Source of the DNA: Zantedeschia hybrid cultivar
Lineage: Eukaryota > Streptophyta > Magnoliopsida > Alismatales > Araceae
NCBI GenBank assembly: GCA_030544215.1
Contig: JARZZO010000001.1
Coordinates: forward strand, 39,025,670-39,089,669
Length of the DNA stretch: 64,000 nt
Direction: 5' to 3'
Numbering within the stretch: the stretch's first letter is position 1; each line of letters starts with the position of its first letter. This document shows, in pieces, positions 11,661 through 23,974 of this stretch. Made by a program: the position numbers and the translations under genes. The notes beneath the pieces are model-generated. The model had not been told where the DNA came from and did no database searches. It worked only from the letters and a program-made list of their open reading frames with translations.

Positions 11661-13386
11661 TCCTATTCAGATGCCAGAAGATTGTGTAGATGATGAGTCA
11701 GTTAATGATGGATATGGGGTGTATGAATTGATACACGAAAAAGACCCCGTTGTTGAAGATGAGGAAGATGACGAGGACGCGGCTGAGGCATATGCCAGTG
11801 AAGTAAAAAGATTCGATGAACCCTCAGCTGCCGTAGAAGAGCCCACCAAAGAGATCAATCTAGGGACTGAAGACAAACCTAAGGTTGTCCTCGTTAGCAA
11901 AAATCTTTCTGAAATGGATGAGAAGGCAATGGTACAAGTTCTTAAGGATTATAAGGACACTTTCGCTTGGAGTTATGAGGATATGCCGGGGTTAGACTCA
12001 TCACTAGTGGAACATAGGTTGATATTAAAGGATGGAGGTAGCCCGGTTAAACAGAAGTTAAGGCGATTCCACCCACAAATGGCTTTGAAAATGAAGGAAG
12101 AGGTTGATAAGTTACATAAAGCCAAATTTATTAGAGTTGTCCTGTATCCACAATGGGTGGCCAATATAGTTCCAGTTATGAAGAAAGATGGGAAGGTCAG
12201 AATTTGTATTGACTTCTGAGATTTGAACCGGCCGTGTCCTAAGGATGATTTTCCATTGCCTCACATTGATGTACTCATCGATAACATAGCTGGCTATGAA
12301 ACTCTATCATTTATGGATGGATTTTCAAGATATAATCAGATCAAATTGGCAGAAGAAGATCAAGAAAAGACATCATTCACTACACCTTGGGAGACATATT
12401 GTTATGTCGTCATGCCTTTTGGGTTAAAGAACGCTAGAGCCACTTATCAGAGGGCTATAATGACAATATTTTACGACATGATGCATATCGATCTAGAAGT
12501 GTATGTGGATGACTTGTTAGTGAAATCTAAGACTAAGGCTGAGCATGCCAAAGTTTTGGCAAAAGTGTTAGAAAGTTCAAGAGAGTATCAGTTGAAAATA
12601 AACCCTAAGAAATGTGTATTCGGGGTATCCTCAGGGAAATTACTTGGATTCATTGTTAGTAAACAGGGAATTGAGATCGATCCCAACAAGGCAAAGGCTA
12701 TTAGAGAAATGCTACCTCCCAAGAACTTGAAAGAGTTAAGAGGATTAATCGGGAATTTGCAGTTTATTCGCCGATTTGTCTCTCAGCATTCACAAAGATG
12801 TAAGCTGTTCTACGAGCTCACCAAGCTGGGAGTCAAATTCGATTGGGACGATAAGTATCAGGAGGCGTTTGAAGGATTGAAGAATTATTTGGCAAGTCCT
12901 CCTGTTTTAAGACCACCATCTCCGGGCAAACCATTGATACTATATGTTTATGTCCTGGATGAAGCGGTGGGGGTTGTCCTAGCACAAGAGGATGAAGAAG
13001 GAAAGGAGAGGGCAGCCTACTATCTCTCTAAACTTCTCAACCCCACTGAACAGAGATACACAGCGATGGAGAAAACATGTGCAGCACTTGTATGGGCGGT
13101 TCAGAAATTGAAGCATTACTTTCTAGCCCATGAAGTCCATCTTATCGCTAGAATGAAGCCGATCAAGTTTCTCCTTGAGAAATCTGTCCTTACTGATAGG
13201 TTAGCACGATGGCAAAGCTTTCTATCTCAATTTGATATCACTTACATTCAACAGAAAGCGATCAAAACCTATGCTATAGCAGAACATCTCGCTCATCACC
13301 CCCTTCCTCGTTTTGATCCGGTCCGATCGGAGTTTCCGGATGAGGAACTGATGTCCATAGACCGAATCAAAGATGACATATGGACT
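11661..13386 (+). pseudogene. Tat2 reverse transcriptase and first RNase H
   Basis: A single frame runs 11350-13611 with one in-frame TGA at 12217-12219. In order it holds an acidic linker (EDEEDDEDAAE), the pre-RT segment, reverse transcriptase with FPLPHIDVLID and VMPFGLKNA motifs, the catalytic YVDD at about 12502-12513, and a first RNase H-like region at about 12900-13310. The TGA follows CIDF where the family has CIDFRDLN, consistent with CGA changed to TGA. The enzyme would copy element RNA into DNA in cytoplasmic particles. It is dead as read because of the stop and a downstream frameshift. Confidence 0.9.
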
Positions 13387-14122
13387 CTGCATTTTGACGA
13401 AGTTCTGGATTCCCATGGAAAGGGTATAGGCATTTTTCTGTTATCACATGAAGGTGTCACCATTCCACAAGCCTTTCAGCTTGACTTTCTAGTCAATAAC
13501 AATATAGCTGAATACGAGGCACTCCTTGCTGGCCTCGAAGCTGCTCATCTCCATGGTGCCATCAAACTCAGAATTGTGGGTGATAGCCAATTGATTCTTC
13601 CCAGGTGTTAACCAAATATCGAACTCTTGATCCCAAGCTCAAGCCTTATCAAGAACTCACTTCTGCTTATGCTAAGCTTTTCACAAAATTGATCTTCATC
13701 CATGTTCCTCGAAATCATAACATCTTAGCTGACGCTCTAGCTTCCCTTGCATCTCCTCTTAATTTTCCAATCAGCAGACAATTCGAGTCGATCATTGTTT
13801 ATAGGCGTCTTTCACCTGCCGTGAAAGACTTTTCATTCCTTAAGACTAAGGAGAAGCTGCTGAAGAAGGTCAAAGATGGAAATATTGTGGAAAAGAGAGA
13901 GATTATGTTAATGGAGCTGTTAGAAGAGATGGATGATGAGCAGAAACCATGGTATTATGAAATTGCTAAATATTGTGAAGATCAATCATATCCTAAAGAA
14001 GCCACAGCTAAGAAGAAAAGGGCTATCAGGAGAGTTGCTCAGAGATACATCCTAGTTGGGGGAGCACTATATAAAAGAGGTTTTGATGGAGTTCTTCTGA
14101 GATGTTTAGATGAGGATGAGCT
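13387..14122 (+). pseudogene. Tat2 second (archaeal-type) RNase H, frameshifted
   Basis: The frame continues from WTLHFDEV through NNIAEYEALLAGLEAA to GDSQLI, then a frameshift near 13600 moves the rest to the frame at 13605-14186 (LTKYRTLDPKL to NILADALASLAS). The four acidic residues of an RNase H fold (D in FDE, E in AEYEA, D in GDSQ, D in ADALA) are all visible across the shift. An additional RNase H of this type after the normal one marks Tat-lineage gypsy elements. It is followed by the linker to integrase, with a second frameshift near 14130-14186. Confidence 0.85.
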
Positions 14123-15199
14123 TTGGAAGATCATGGAGGGGCTCATGCTGAAATTTGTGGTGGCCATGTTAATGGACAGATGCTAGCAAAAAAGATCCTT
14201 AGACAAGGATTCTATTGGCCAACCATGGAAGAAGATTGTGTAGAATATGTCCGTAGGTGTGCCAAGTGTCAACTTCACGCCGATAAGATCCATTCTCCTA
14301 TATCTTCACTCCACCCTGTTTCCTCCCCATGGCCATTCTTCATGTGGGCTTTCGATGTCATTGGACCCCTTGGCAATCCTGATTCCGACATTAAGTAGAA
14401 GTCCTTCGTTCTCACGGCAATGGAATACTTCACCAAGTGAGCAGAAGCTGAAGCGTACACGGAAGTCAAAGCATCAACCGTCTGCCAATTCATCAGGAAG
14501 AACATCATCACAAGATTTGGAATTCCAAGTACCATCGTCACCGACAATGGACCGCAGTTCGTGTCACAAGAACTGAAAGACCTCTGCAACAGGTACAAAA
14601 TTGCATTGCATCATTTGTCCCCTTATTATCCGCAAGGCAATGGCCAAGTAGAGGCAACTAACAAGACTTTGATAAAAATCATCAAAAAGATGTGCAAGTC
14701 TAATAAATTCACAGACTGGCTAGAAAAATTGATTGAGGCTCTATGGGCATACCGAACTTCAGTCTGCACGCCCACCGGGCATACTCCTTATTCCTTAACA
14801 TTTGGAATGAAGGCGGTAGTTCCATACGAGATCTTTATACCGTCATTAAGAGTACAATTAAATAAGGAATTTTCTATTGATGAACACCGTTCAGCACTCC
14901 TTACTCAATTGGAACTCTTAGACGAGAAAAGATGGTCAGCTGCTAATCATGCAAGAGTATATCAAAATCGTTTTTATCAAAAGAAAGTCATTGAACGTAA
15001 GTTCAAAGTTGGTGAAATGGTCGTCAAAAGAATCTTTGTAAAACCTGATGGTCTGCATTCTAAGCTCCAACCCAATTGGAAAGGACCATATGTTGTATCG
15101 CATGCTTTTCCTGGTAATGCTTACTGTCTAGTTAATACAGAAGGGCAAGAGTTAACTTACCCCTGGAACGGTCTATATCTTAAGAAATACTACCTTTAG
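14123..15199 (+). pseudogene. Tat2 integrase
   Basis: The zinc-binding HHCC segment (GGHVNGQ ... CAKCQ) is followed by a catalytic core with D in FDVIGPL, D in TDNGPQF and E in GQVEATNKTL, then a C-terminal chromatin-facing part to 15199. Two in-frame stops interrupt it: TAG 14396-14398 and TGA 14438-14440 (YFTK stop AEAEAY, where the family has W). Otherwise one frame holds throughout, so decay is light. The protein would insert element DNA into the genome. Confidence 0.9.
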
Positions 15200-16392
15200 G
15201 TTAAAGAGTCGATCAGCATGGTGCAAAGACCAGTGGAATCAGAAAATTTAGAAACTCAAATTCCCTTATCAGTCTGGATAATTTAATTCAAACATATTAC
15301 TACACATACTGACATGTTTGCTTCGTGAGTAACAAAAGATGTGAAGTCCGAAGGAATACTGAAAACTTGACTAAAGGTGTAAAGTGCAAGTCATTCTTTT
15401 TAAAACAAAAAAATTCTGTTTTTACACTCGGCCCACGATGTCGGAACGAGGCTTAGAATAGATTACCAAGAATACCCGCCATCTTAGTAGGAGGCCGTCA
15501 TAAAAAAAAAAAGGGGAGATCCGTCCCATAAAAAGAAAAAGAAAAAGCAAAAGACAAAAGCCAAATGTCAAATCAGAAGGCCATTACACTACAAACGTTA
15601 CATCAAGGCCATGAAGTGAAATAAAAGGAAACGTAAGGTCGATAAATACTCCGGAAAGAAAATGACCGAACCCCAACATATATTAGGGTAAGAAAGGAAC
15701 ATCTTTTTAGGTCTGCGGAACCTTCTCGTGGGCTTTCTAAACCAATTCTTCCTTTCTTTCTAAAGAGGCGTACTCCAAGCTTAAGGAACGGCCCAGATTG
15801 ACTAAGGATCAAATCATCAAATGGGATCACGAATGGAAACACAAGTTCAAGCACGATGGGTCTAAGTTAGATTATTAAAGAACAATTTGGGAATTAAGTT
15901 AATAAATGAATATGTTCTTTTGATCTGGGTACCATGCTGGTCTTTTAGTTTGCACAATATATATCTCAAAATCCAAAAAATACATATCTCAAAATCCAAA
16001 AATATATACATGTTCCAAAACCTAAACAAAATGAATATTTTAAAATAAAAAATATTTCAATTAGCATCTGCTTGTAACATTTGGTATGCTTCATTCCTTT
16101 ATTGTTGCATCTTACTCAGTTATTTCCTTCAGTTCAATTATTATTACCTTTGTTAATACAGGTTATGCCCCTTGACCCTTCTACCAAGAATAGGATCAAG
16201 TAGCCGGTTACTTAACCGGGTAAGGGGCTAAGCCTAAATAGATAGTTAACCTATTTGTTAAGTAATGTATAGGGTACAGGTATGAAAGCCAAGGGAATCA
16301 CACAAATGAGATACAAAGCTGATTTCATATATATATCAAAAGTATTTTGTACATGATTCACAAAAAGAAAAGGAAAAGTACATATGCAGCCC
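15200..16392 (+). other. Tat2 noncoding spacer after pol
   Basis: No coding sequence. AT-rich, with A-runs near 15505-15550 and dinucleotide-like ATATAT tracts near 15955 and 16327. It ends where the antisense PMD gene's last exon begins. Confidence 0.6.
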
Positions 16393-19287
16393 TCATGGCT
16401 GACTCTCCCCTACCCCTTCATCAAATTGGCTCTGAGCCTCATCAGGAGCATCCGGTCCCGGTCCTCAGCTAGGCGGAGGCGGTGGTCCCATCAGGCTCAG
16501 ACCGGCCTGGCCTGATGATATGGCGACGCTCGCAGTGAACGCACTCCCGTGCCTCCTCTCCTGTGCTCGCTGGCGGGCACGTCGATAACGCTCCTCCACA
16601 CTGCGTCACTCATGCTCTGCAACGCCAAGTTGGACCCAGAGAGAAGTCACCTCGGCATCGACTCGTTGCCGTTCCTGCCGCTCGCGCTCCCGGTCCTCAG
16701 TGAGTATCTCCAGATGAGTCTAGAGACGCGTGAGCTCTCAAGGAAGGTCGCTACTGGAGAGACGTGCCAGCTGCTCCTCCAAGGCTCTGATACGGGCAAC
16801 ATCAGCCTCGGCATGAGCAGTCGCAGCACGAGACTGCTCCAACTCTGCCTCGGCCCTCTGAAGCGCCTCTTGAAGCTCAGCGACCTACAAAAGAAAATAT
16901 TGTTAGTCCAAGGCAATCAAGCAATCAAAATCAAATTCAGAAAAGAAAGTCAAGGATGAACATAACTTACTCGAGCAGCCTGGTCCTCCTCTACAATAGA
17001 AGCTCGATGGATAGCGGAGGCAAGCTGACTCTGGAGGTCAGCGAGGGTGGCCTCATAACCAGCAGGCGATGTAGATGATGAAGCTCCATGTGAAGGGGGA
17101 GCCGCCTGGGTGTAGACGGCTCACTGTACCGAGAGACAACCATTAGTGGCTAATTGTCAAAATAAATTAATTAAAAACATGCATTCATAAGCATGCATAC
17201 ATACCAAATCAACAAGTTCCTTTTGGACCCGCTTCAGCTGGGCCTCGGCATCTTGAAGGCCGGCCTGGAGGTCGATGATCACGGCAACTCGTGCATCCTG
17301 TATAAACATCACATGCATACATTCATTCACAAATATAAGTTAAAGATAATAATAAAATGAAAGATGCATACTTACATCGAGTGGTTGGAGGAGTCGTAAC
17401 TGATTGGCATAATGTGTCCGGTACTGTTGGAGGTAGGCGGTACTATCCTCCGCGTGTGACTCAACTCGGACACCCCGGCGATGCCAGTCTTCATACTACT
17501 CCGGGAACTTGGCGCGCCAATCTGTGAGGGCTTGTTTTCCCCTCATGCTCCTCCCTACTCCCTCCAGGACCTCCTCATCTATCCACTTCTGGTGGAGGCC
17601 TAGTGTCCTCATGACGAGGCGAAGGCAGAGGGGTTCGATCTCGTTCAGGCAATGTACCCACATTTGCCTGCAGAACCTCCTCCAGCCAGCCGTCACGCAC
17701 GACTGGCCCTCCTCGCCCATGTCCATGTACGGGCGCTAGATCACCTGCATACAAGTTAGATGCATTCATATGAATAAAATTGCATTTAATAAATGAAAGA
17801 TTGTATTTAACAAACAAAATTGAACAAATCAAAACTTACCAAAAGCTTCGGATAGTCGAGGAAATGACGGTGAAGGGCCGTTAGTTGGTCGTGCTGTGGG
17901 GCTGTGTCCACTATTGCCTGCCAACGGCAGACCAAAGGGATAGCACCTGGTCGTACAATCCTCGCTCGGCCGAGCGGGAAGTAATAGTAACTCCAAACCT
18001 GCACATGAACATATAAGTTAGAAAAAGCATCATTTCATTACATTTCATATCATAAACAAATAATTAAAAAGTAACTTAATACCTGGAGAAACGGCGAGAA
18101 GCCGCTGACGGTGGTCTCGCGGTCTGGCGTGACCGCAGACAAATCTGCGAACAGGTGGGCCAGAAGGGCCGCACCCCAAGCATACTCATGGAGGCTGCCT
18201 AAGTCATCTAACATATAAAGGAACCTACAATGAATATGGTCGCCCTTCGTACCGAAGAGCAACCGACTGAAGAAGAAAACTAAAAAGACTCTAAGCTGCC
18301 TATCTGCCTCCTCTACCTGATCAGGGTCACTACAGTAGACAAAGGAGGAAGACTCTGCTAACCTATCTCTGAACTCCTCCCGGGTCTCATCAGACCGACG
18401 TCGGGGCTCTACTAAACCTAGAGCGGCCTCTACCTCCACTCTGGGGACAGTCCTAGACTTCTTATCTAAGGTAGATACCTCTATCACTAGAAAAGCCTCC
18501 GCCAATCCACGGTAGTCGGGGTAGGTCATCCCGCTCACCGGCCTGCCATCTACTCTAAGGCCAGTGATCCTGGCCACGTCCTCTAAGGTTGGAACCCCCC
18601 AAGGCATTAGGAAAGCCTTGCTTTTTGCATGCCAGTGCTCTCTGAGTGCCTGGAAGAGAACCAAATCGAGCCAGAATGGTTCGATCTCCAAAATCTCTCC
18701 AAACCCCATCCGACGCAGGCGCGCCTTCTGGAAGTGTGGGAGTTCTCTATAGGCCCCTACAACTAAGTCCTATGAATACGGGCTCTCATCGTCCCCTGCA
18801 AATAAAACAAGAAAATTTCATCAGTTAATGAATAAAATATTCTGTTTAAAAGGCGTCGAACAATTTGGACGCCTATTAAAAGGCGTCCACCACCGTTGAC
18901 GCCATTTGAACCCATTTTCTAATCTATTTAAAAATCAAATTTTAGCCTGAATGGCGTCTGACCATGGCGACGCCCTTTAATAGGCGTCACCTGGTCTAGA
19001 CGCCATTCAAGACTGATTTCGGGTTCTTCCAAAAAACCCCTTTCCTCTCTCTTTTCTTCACCCAAACACACTCATAGGGAGCTTACTAGGTGGAGGTCGC
19101 CCTCCCCTCCTTCTCCTTCGGCCATGGGTGCTAGGAGAGCCTCTTCTTCCTCTAGGAATGCTGCCATCACCACGAGCTCGGCCGACACTTCTTCATGAAC
19201 TTCTTCCCTTGGTACCACTGTGAGGGGAGCCGTCCTCCGCCGCTTTGCTATGGCTTTAGCCTTGCGTGACCCTTCGCCTTGTTCCAT
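16393..19287 (-). pseudogene. Antisense PMD (plant mobile domain, aminotransferase-like) gene, seven exons, decayed
   Basis: The minus strand reads as a spliced gene. Proposed exons: 19287-19087, 18795-18083, 17998-17840, 17744-17376, 17297-17205, 17123-16971, 16884-16393. Exons 3-6 are each a multiple of three and join in phase 0, with GTAAG/GTATG-type donors and pyrimidine-AG acceptors. Exon 1 to 2 does not keep frame as drawn, so that junction is uncertain. Exon 2 carries the PMD signature (MGFGEILEIEPF..., WGVPTLEDVARITGL, DDLGSLHEYAWG). Exons 5-7 are coiled-coil-like (EALQRAEAELEQ). In-frame stops occur at 18772-18770, at the starts of exons 4 and 6, late in exon 4 and several times in exon 7. 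PMD genes occur in Tat-type retrotransposons, usually antisense after pol. Function is unknown. Confidence 0.8.
18841..19010. repeat. Four GGCGTC hairpins in intron 1 of the antisense PMD gene
   Basis: Arms of the form AAAGGCGTC/GACGCCTTT occur near 18850, 18882, 18952 and 18980, each 30-35 bp long with 8-12 bp loops. They match the hairpins in the Tat and G LTRs. Confidence 0.8.
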
Positions 19288-19472
19288 GGCCACAGAAGAG
19301 AGCTCGAGAGAGAGAAAGGATGGAAGAAGAAAAGGGTCGGTGCCAAAAGCAAAGAGGAAGTTGGGAAGGGCGATTGCCGGTGTAAGGACAGAGGTTTCGG
19401 GTTCAGTTTTCGGGTCGGTTTCGGGCCGGATCCCCTGGTTTGGACTTTGAGGGGTCTTGAGAGTTTCTTCTG

Positions 19473-19790
19473 AATGACGTCGACACTTCACGACGCCTTT
19501 CAAACGGCGTCCACTGGTGTCGACGCCATTTAGATGAATTGTTGTTGTGCCACGTGGGCGCCACGTGGGCGGGTTTCGGGCCGCGAGAGTACGGCCCCTG
19601 TCTCGTCGTCTGAACGGCGTCCATGATGGACGACGCGATTCAGACTGCCACCCTGCGGTGTTAGTGTACGGTGCCTGACATGTCAGCTGAACGGCGTTCG
19701 TGGTGGTCGACGCGTTTCCGACAGCTGTCAGTACAGCCCGTCCTGTCATCTGATAGGCGTCTTTCTCGCTCGACGCGTTTTAGGCAGCTT
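19473..19790. repeat. GGCGTC hairpins in solo LTR G1, left part
   Basis: Hairpins near 19475, 19508, 19612, 19690 and 19752, of the form TGAAYGGCGTC plus loop plus GACGC(C/G)NTTYA. The same series resumes beyond copia A at 29650-30150. Confidence 0.8.
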
Positions 19791-20188
19791 CTGATTGACC
19801 CTGCGAACCCTCCTTTCTTTCCCTCATTCTTGCCCTTCCACCCTCTCTCCTCTCCCTCTCCGCCTCCTCCGATCCCACTCTTCCCTTTTCCCTTCCTCTT
19901 CTTCCTCTTCCACCACTCCCACGCCTCCCTACCTCTCGCCTCTGCCACCACCACTTCCTTCGCGGCGCTCCATTCTCCGGACGGCGGCCGACGTCCCGGC
20001 GGAGTGGCGACGTTCTCGGGGGTACCGGCGGCGGTCTGCGGTGCGGCGGTTCGGCGACACGGAGCCAGGAGGAGTTCAAGTAACTGGTAGGGGGACGGAC
20101 CTTGCATGTGTTGCTCGTGTTTTCCTAGGCGTGATATGATGTGTTTTGGGCTAGATTGAGCATGTTTAGGGGGTGTTCTTGTGGGTAT

Positions 20189-21740
20189 TGTTGGGTTTTC
20201 TCGGTTTCTCCGGATCGCTCACGCAGCGGAAAATAAAATTTTTACAGCGATCCGTTTCCCGTTTCGAAGAACTAAAATACGATAATCGGATTATCGAAGT
20301 TCTCACCGTGTGCGGATTCGAATCCGCAGCCGTTCGGTTCCGTCGGTGTGACACCGCAAGCCGCGCAAGCGCCCGGCCACTAGCGAAGTCCACGCGATCC
20401 TCCCCGTGACGGATATCCTCGAGTTCGTCGTTCTTCGCAGCCCGCGAAGCCTCCGCTGGTCGCCGCAATAATCGCCGCAGTGCGCAGACGATTTCCCGTC
20501 GAACGGGATTCGGAGAAGCGGGAGAGCAGATCTGGATCTGCCTGGACTCCAGAGGAAGATAGAAACTGAGGAGGGGCGGCTAGGGTTAGCAGCAGCTTGG
20601 CCTGCTCAGCCCGTTCGCTATGTTTTATACTAACCGTGCGGTTTTTCACAAAAACCCCCGGTTTGTATAAAACCCACTTATTTATCCATCGCCTTGAGAA
20701 TCATTTGCGTGTGACCCTCTAGGCCCAAGTACCAGTCCAGTTAATGGCCCAGTAAGCCCAGTGACTCCTCACTGGCTTTATTAATTAATTAATAACCCTT
20801 TATTAATCAATTAATCAATCGAATTGATGTCGCACATCGAATTCGACCGGGCCTCCGATCACGTTGGGTGCCAAGCAACACCGCGTGAACCCGGAAGGTA
20901 TTTGGGGTTAAGTAACCCACTATTGGAACCTTTCCGTCGACAGTTACCGCGTGGATATAATCCTTCATTCGTACAACGCTCTCGAGTCAACTCAGGGCAT
21001 GGCGAGCTGTCAAACCCTAGCCGGTCGACTCACTTGGATTGGATGCCGCTGATGAATATCGGAAAACTCCTTTTCCGATATTATCGTCCGCCCTGGCCAG
21101 GGACTTCCGCGCATCCTTCCTAGAGCATTCTCTCTCTAAGTACCGAGAGCGAATGATTCCTTATTGACACACAATTCCCTTCGACGGTATTCCGCTGCAC
21201 CCAATCCTTGGCGTATTAGAATCCCGTGGCTAGAGATTCGTAGACCAAGGTCAAAGTACAGAAGTCCACCGCCAAGGTGTCCTTGGTGTCTCAGGTCCGA
21301 GGACCATCCACGCAACTGCGACAATAGAATCAAGCTGGTTGACAGTGAGGTACAATACCATCCAGCGATTCAGTCGGATCAGTTCAGTGAACTCATTCTC
21401 CAATGAGCACCTACAGATTCGCCTTAGTGTCTCCACACAAGTGACTTATGAGATCAGTCACCCTCATCATATGAGCAGGAGTAATCTGTACTAGTCTAAC
21501 CGGATATCCGATGTCCTTCTCGGATATCCTCCGACTAGGAACGATTAAGAATATGTGTGTTTAAGTGATCAGTCTCATTAGTATGATCTCATCATAATCT
21601 GATCACCATAGCACATATTCACGGACTTCATTATGAAACGATAATTAACGTGATTTACACATAATGAATATTATGCCGTTTTATTAATAATGAACGAGAT
21701 TTACATTGTTAGATTGGCTTGTAGGCCACATAAACTAACA
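20189..21740 (-). repeat. 3' LTR of copia A
   Basis: 1552 bp, plus strand TGTTGGG to CTAACA. A minus-strand TATA box (TATAAAAC) lies at 20622-20629. It differs from the other LTR at 20 positions in 20189-20649 and 9 in 21441-21740, but at none in 20650-21440. Confidence 0.97.
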
Positions 21741-21752
21741 ATCTCCCACTTT
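21741..21752 (-). other. Polypurine tract of copia A
   Basis: The minus strand reads AAAGTGGGAGAT directly before the 3' LTR; this primes plus-strand DNA synthesis. Confidence 0.85.
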
Positions 21753-21754
21753 GA

Positions 21755-23974
21755 CTAAAGCCAATCACCTTTATACAATAAGCCCATAGACTCTAGGTGA
21801 CGCTCAAACACAATTTGAGCCAACGGTGTTGTCAGTGGATCTGTTACATTGTCGACGGATGGAACTCTTTCCACTACTACATCTCCTCTGGATATGATCT
21901 CTCTGATAAGGTGAAAGCGCTTCAGAATATGCTTCGATTTCTGATGAGACCGTGGCTCTTTCGCTTGCGCAATCGCTCCATTGTTGTCGCACAACAGTGG
22001 AACACGCTCAGAGATGCTGGGAACTACGCCGAGGTCGGTGATGAATTTCTTCAACCACACTGCTTCCTTGGCTGCTTCAGCTGCAGCGATGTACTCAGCT
22101 TCAGTCGTCGAATCTGCAGTGGTTACTTGCTTGGAACTCTTCCAGCACACTGCTCCTCCATTCAATGTAAACACGAATCCAGATGTTGACTTGCTATCAT
22201 CTGGATCTGACTGGAAACTCGAGTCAGTAAAGCCTCGCAGTTTCAAGTCACCTCCTCCATAGACAAGAAACATATCCTTAATTCTTCTCAAGTACTTAAG
22301 GATGCATTTCACTGCCTTCCAGTGCTCTTCGCCTGGATCAGCCTGAAATCTGCTCGTAACACTTAGAGCAAATGCAACATCAGGCCGTGTACATAGCATG
22401 GCATACATGATAGATCCTATGGCAGAGGCATAGGGTATTCTATCCATGAATGCCCTCTCATCAGCAGTCTTAGGAGACTGTTCCTTTGAGAGATTAATTC
22501 CATGTCTCATCGGTATGAAACCTCTCTTGGAATTTTCTATGCCAAACCTTTTGACTATGGTATATATGTACAAGGATTGGGTCATTCCAAGCATCCTCTT
22601 TGATCTATCTCTATAGATCCGTATTTCCAATACGTAGGATGCTTCTCCCAAATCCTTCATGGAGAAGTTTTTCGACAGCCAGATCTTTACTGATGACATC
22701 ATAGATACATCATTCCCAATGAGTAGTATGCCATCTACGTAAAGAACTAGAAAAGTGACTGCACTCCCACTGGTCTTCTTGTACACACAAGGCTCATCTT
22801 CATTCTTAATGAAGTCATAAGACTTGACAGCCTCGTCAAATCTTATGTTCCAGCTCTGGGAAGCTTGCTTCAGTCCATAAATGGACCTCTGAAGCTTGCA
22901 CACTTTATCTGGAGATTTTTCGGATGTGAAACCTTCTGGTTGTATCATATACACCTCTTCCTCAAGGTTACCATTGAGGAAGGCAGTCTTCACATCCATC
23001 TGCCAGATTTCATAATCAAAATGTGCAGCAATGGCGAGTAGAACTCTGATTGACTTTATCATGGCAACTGGTGAGAAAGTCTCGTCATAGTCAATTCCTT
23101 GCCTTTGACGATATCCCTTTGCCACCAAACTTGCCTTATAAGTGTCGATCCGTCCATCAGCACCAATCTTTCTCTTAAAGATCCACTTGCAACCGATGGG
23201 TACAATACCCTCGGGCAAGTCCTCCAAGTTCCAAACTTGGTTGGTGTACATGGACTGGATTTCTGAGTTCATGGCTTCTCGCCATTTCCCAGCTTCTGGG
23301 CCTTCTATGGCCTCCTGGTAGGTTTTCGGATCATCATCCTCATTATATTGTACCTTAGACTTACCTTCAGCGATATGTCCCACATATCGTTCGGGTAGTC
23401 TAGGTACTCTACCAGATCTACGAGGCTCATCTGTGTGTACCTGAACAGATTCAGGAATTGATATATCATCTGATGATAATACAGCGGTTTGGGGATCTAG
23501 AACCTCTTCCAGTACTATTTTACTCCCACTGTCCTCCTGGAGAAGGTATTCCTCTTCCAGGAAGACAGCTTTCCTGGCAACAAACACCTTTTGTTCACCA
23601 GGATGGTAAAAGTAGTATCCAAAGGTTTCCTTTGGATATCCCACAAACCTACATTTATCAGTTCGTGATTCCAGCTTGTCTGGATCATGCCTCTTAACAT
23701 GAGAAGGACAACCCCAGACTTTAACATGCTTAAATTCTGGTTTCCTGCCTTTCCATATCTCATATGGAGTAGAGGCCACAGACTTGCTGGGTACTCTGTT
23801 CAGTAGGTATGCTGCTGACTCTAGAGCATACCCCCAGAGGAACACTGGTAATCCCGAAAAGCTCATCATGGATCGCACCATGTCCAACAAGGTGCGATTC
23901 CTCCTTTCTGATACACCATTCATCTGTAGTGTATATGGAGGGGTTAGCTGAGAAAGGATACCATTATCCTTTAA
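21755..23974 (-). pseudogene. Copia A integrase end, reverse transcriptase and RNase H
   Basis: This continues the same frame as the upstream gag-protease-integrase segment after a TAA at 23977-23975. The 722-residue stretch from 23923 begins with the integrase catalytic E (residue 6, GVSERRN), then the integrase C-terminus, an acidic hinge, and reverse transcriptase (WIFKRK, QMDVKTAFLNG with the first Asp at residue 310). The second catalytic box is YVDG at residues 395-398 instead of YVDD (codon 22732-22730 is GGC). RNase H follows (FTDSSFQSD, TEAEYIAA). Losing the second Asp of YVDD should abolish polymerase activity. The frame is otherwise clean to 21755. Confidence 0.93.

Noticed and set aside
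19661..20139. Overlapping long frames on both strands near 19660-20140 and 36412-36962
   Set aside because: They lie inside the GC-rich block of solo LTRs G1 and G2, on both strands at once, with low-complexity peptides; no domain.
20824..21436. Frames repeated exactly at 28593-29205
   Set aside because: They are shadows of the two copia A LTRs; identity comes from the shared tract, not from a gene.
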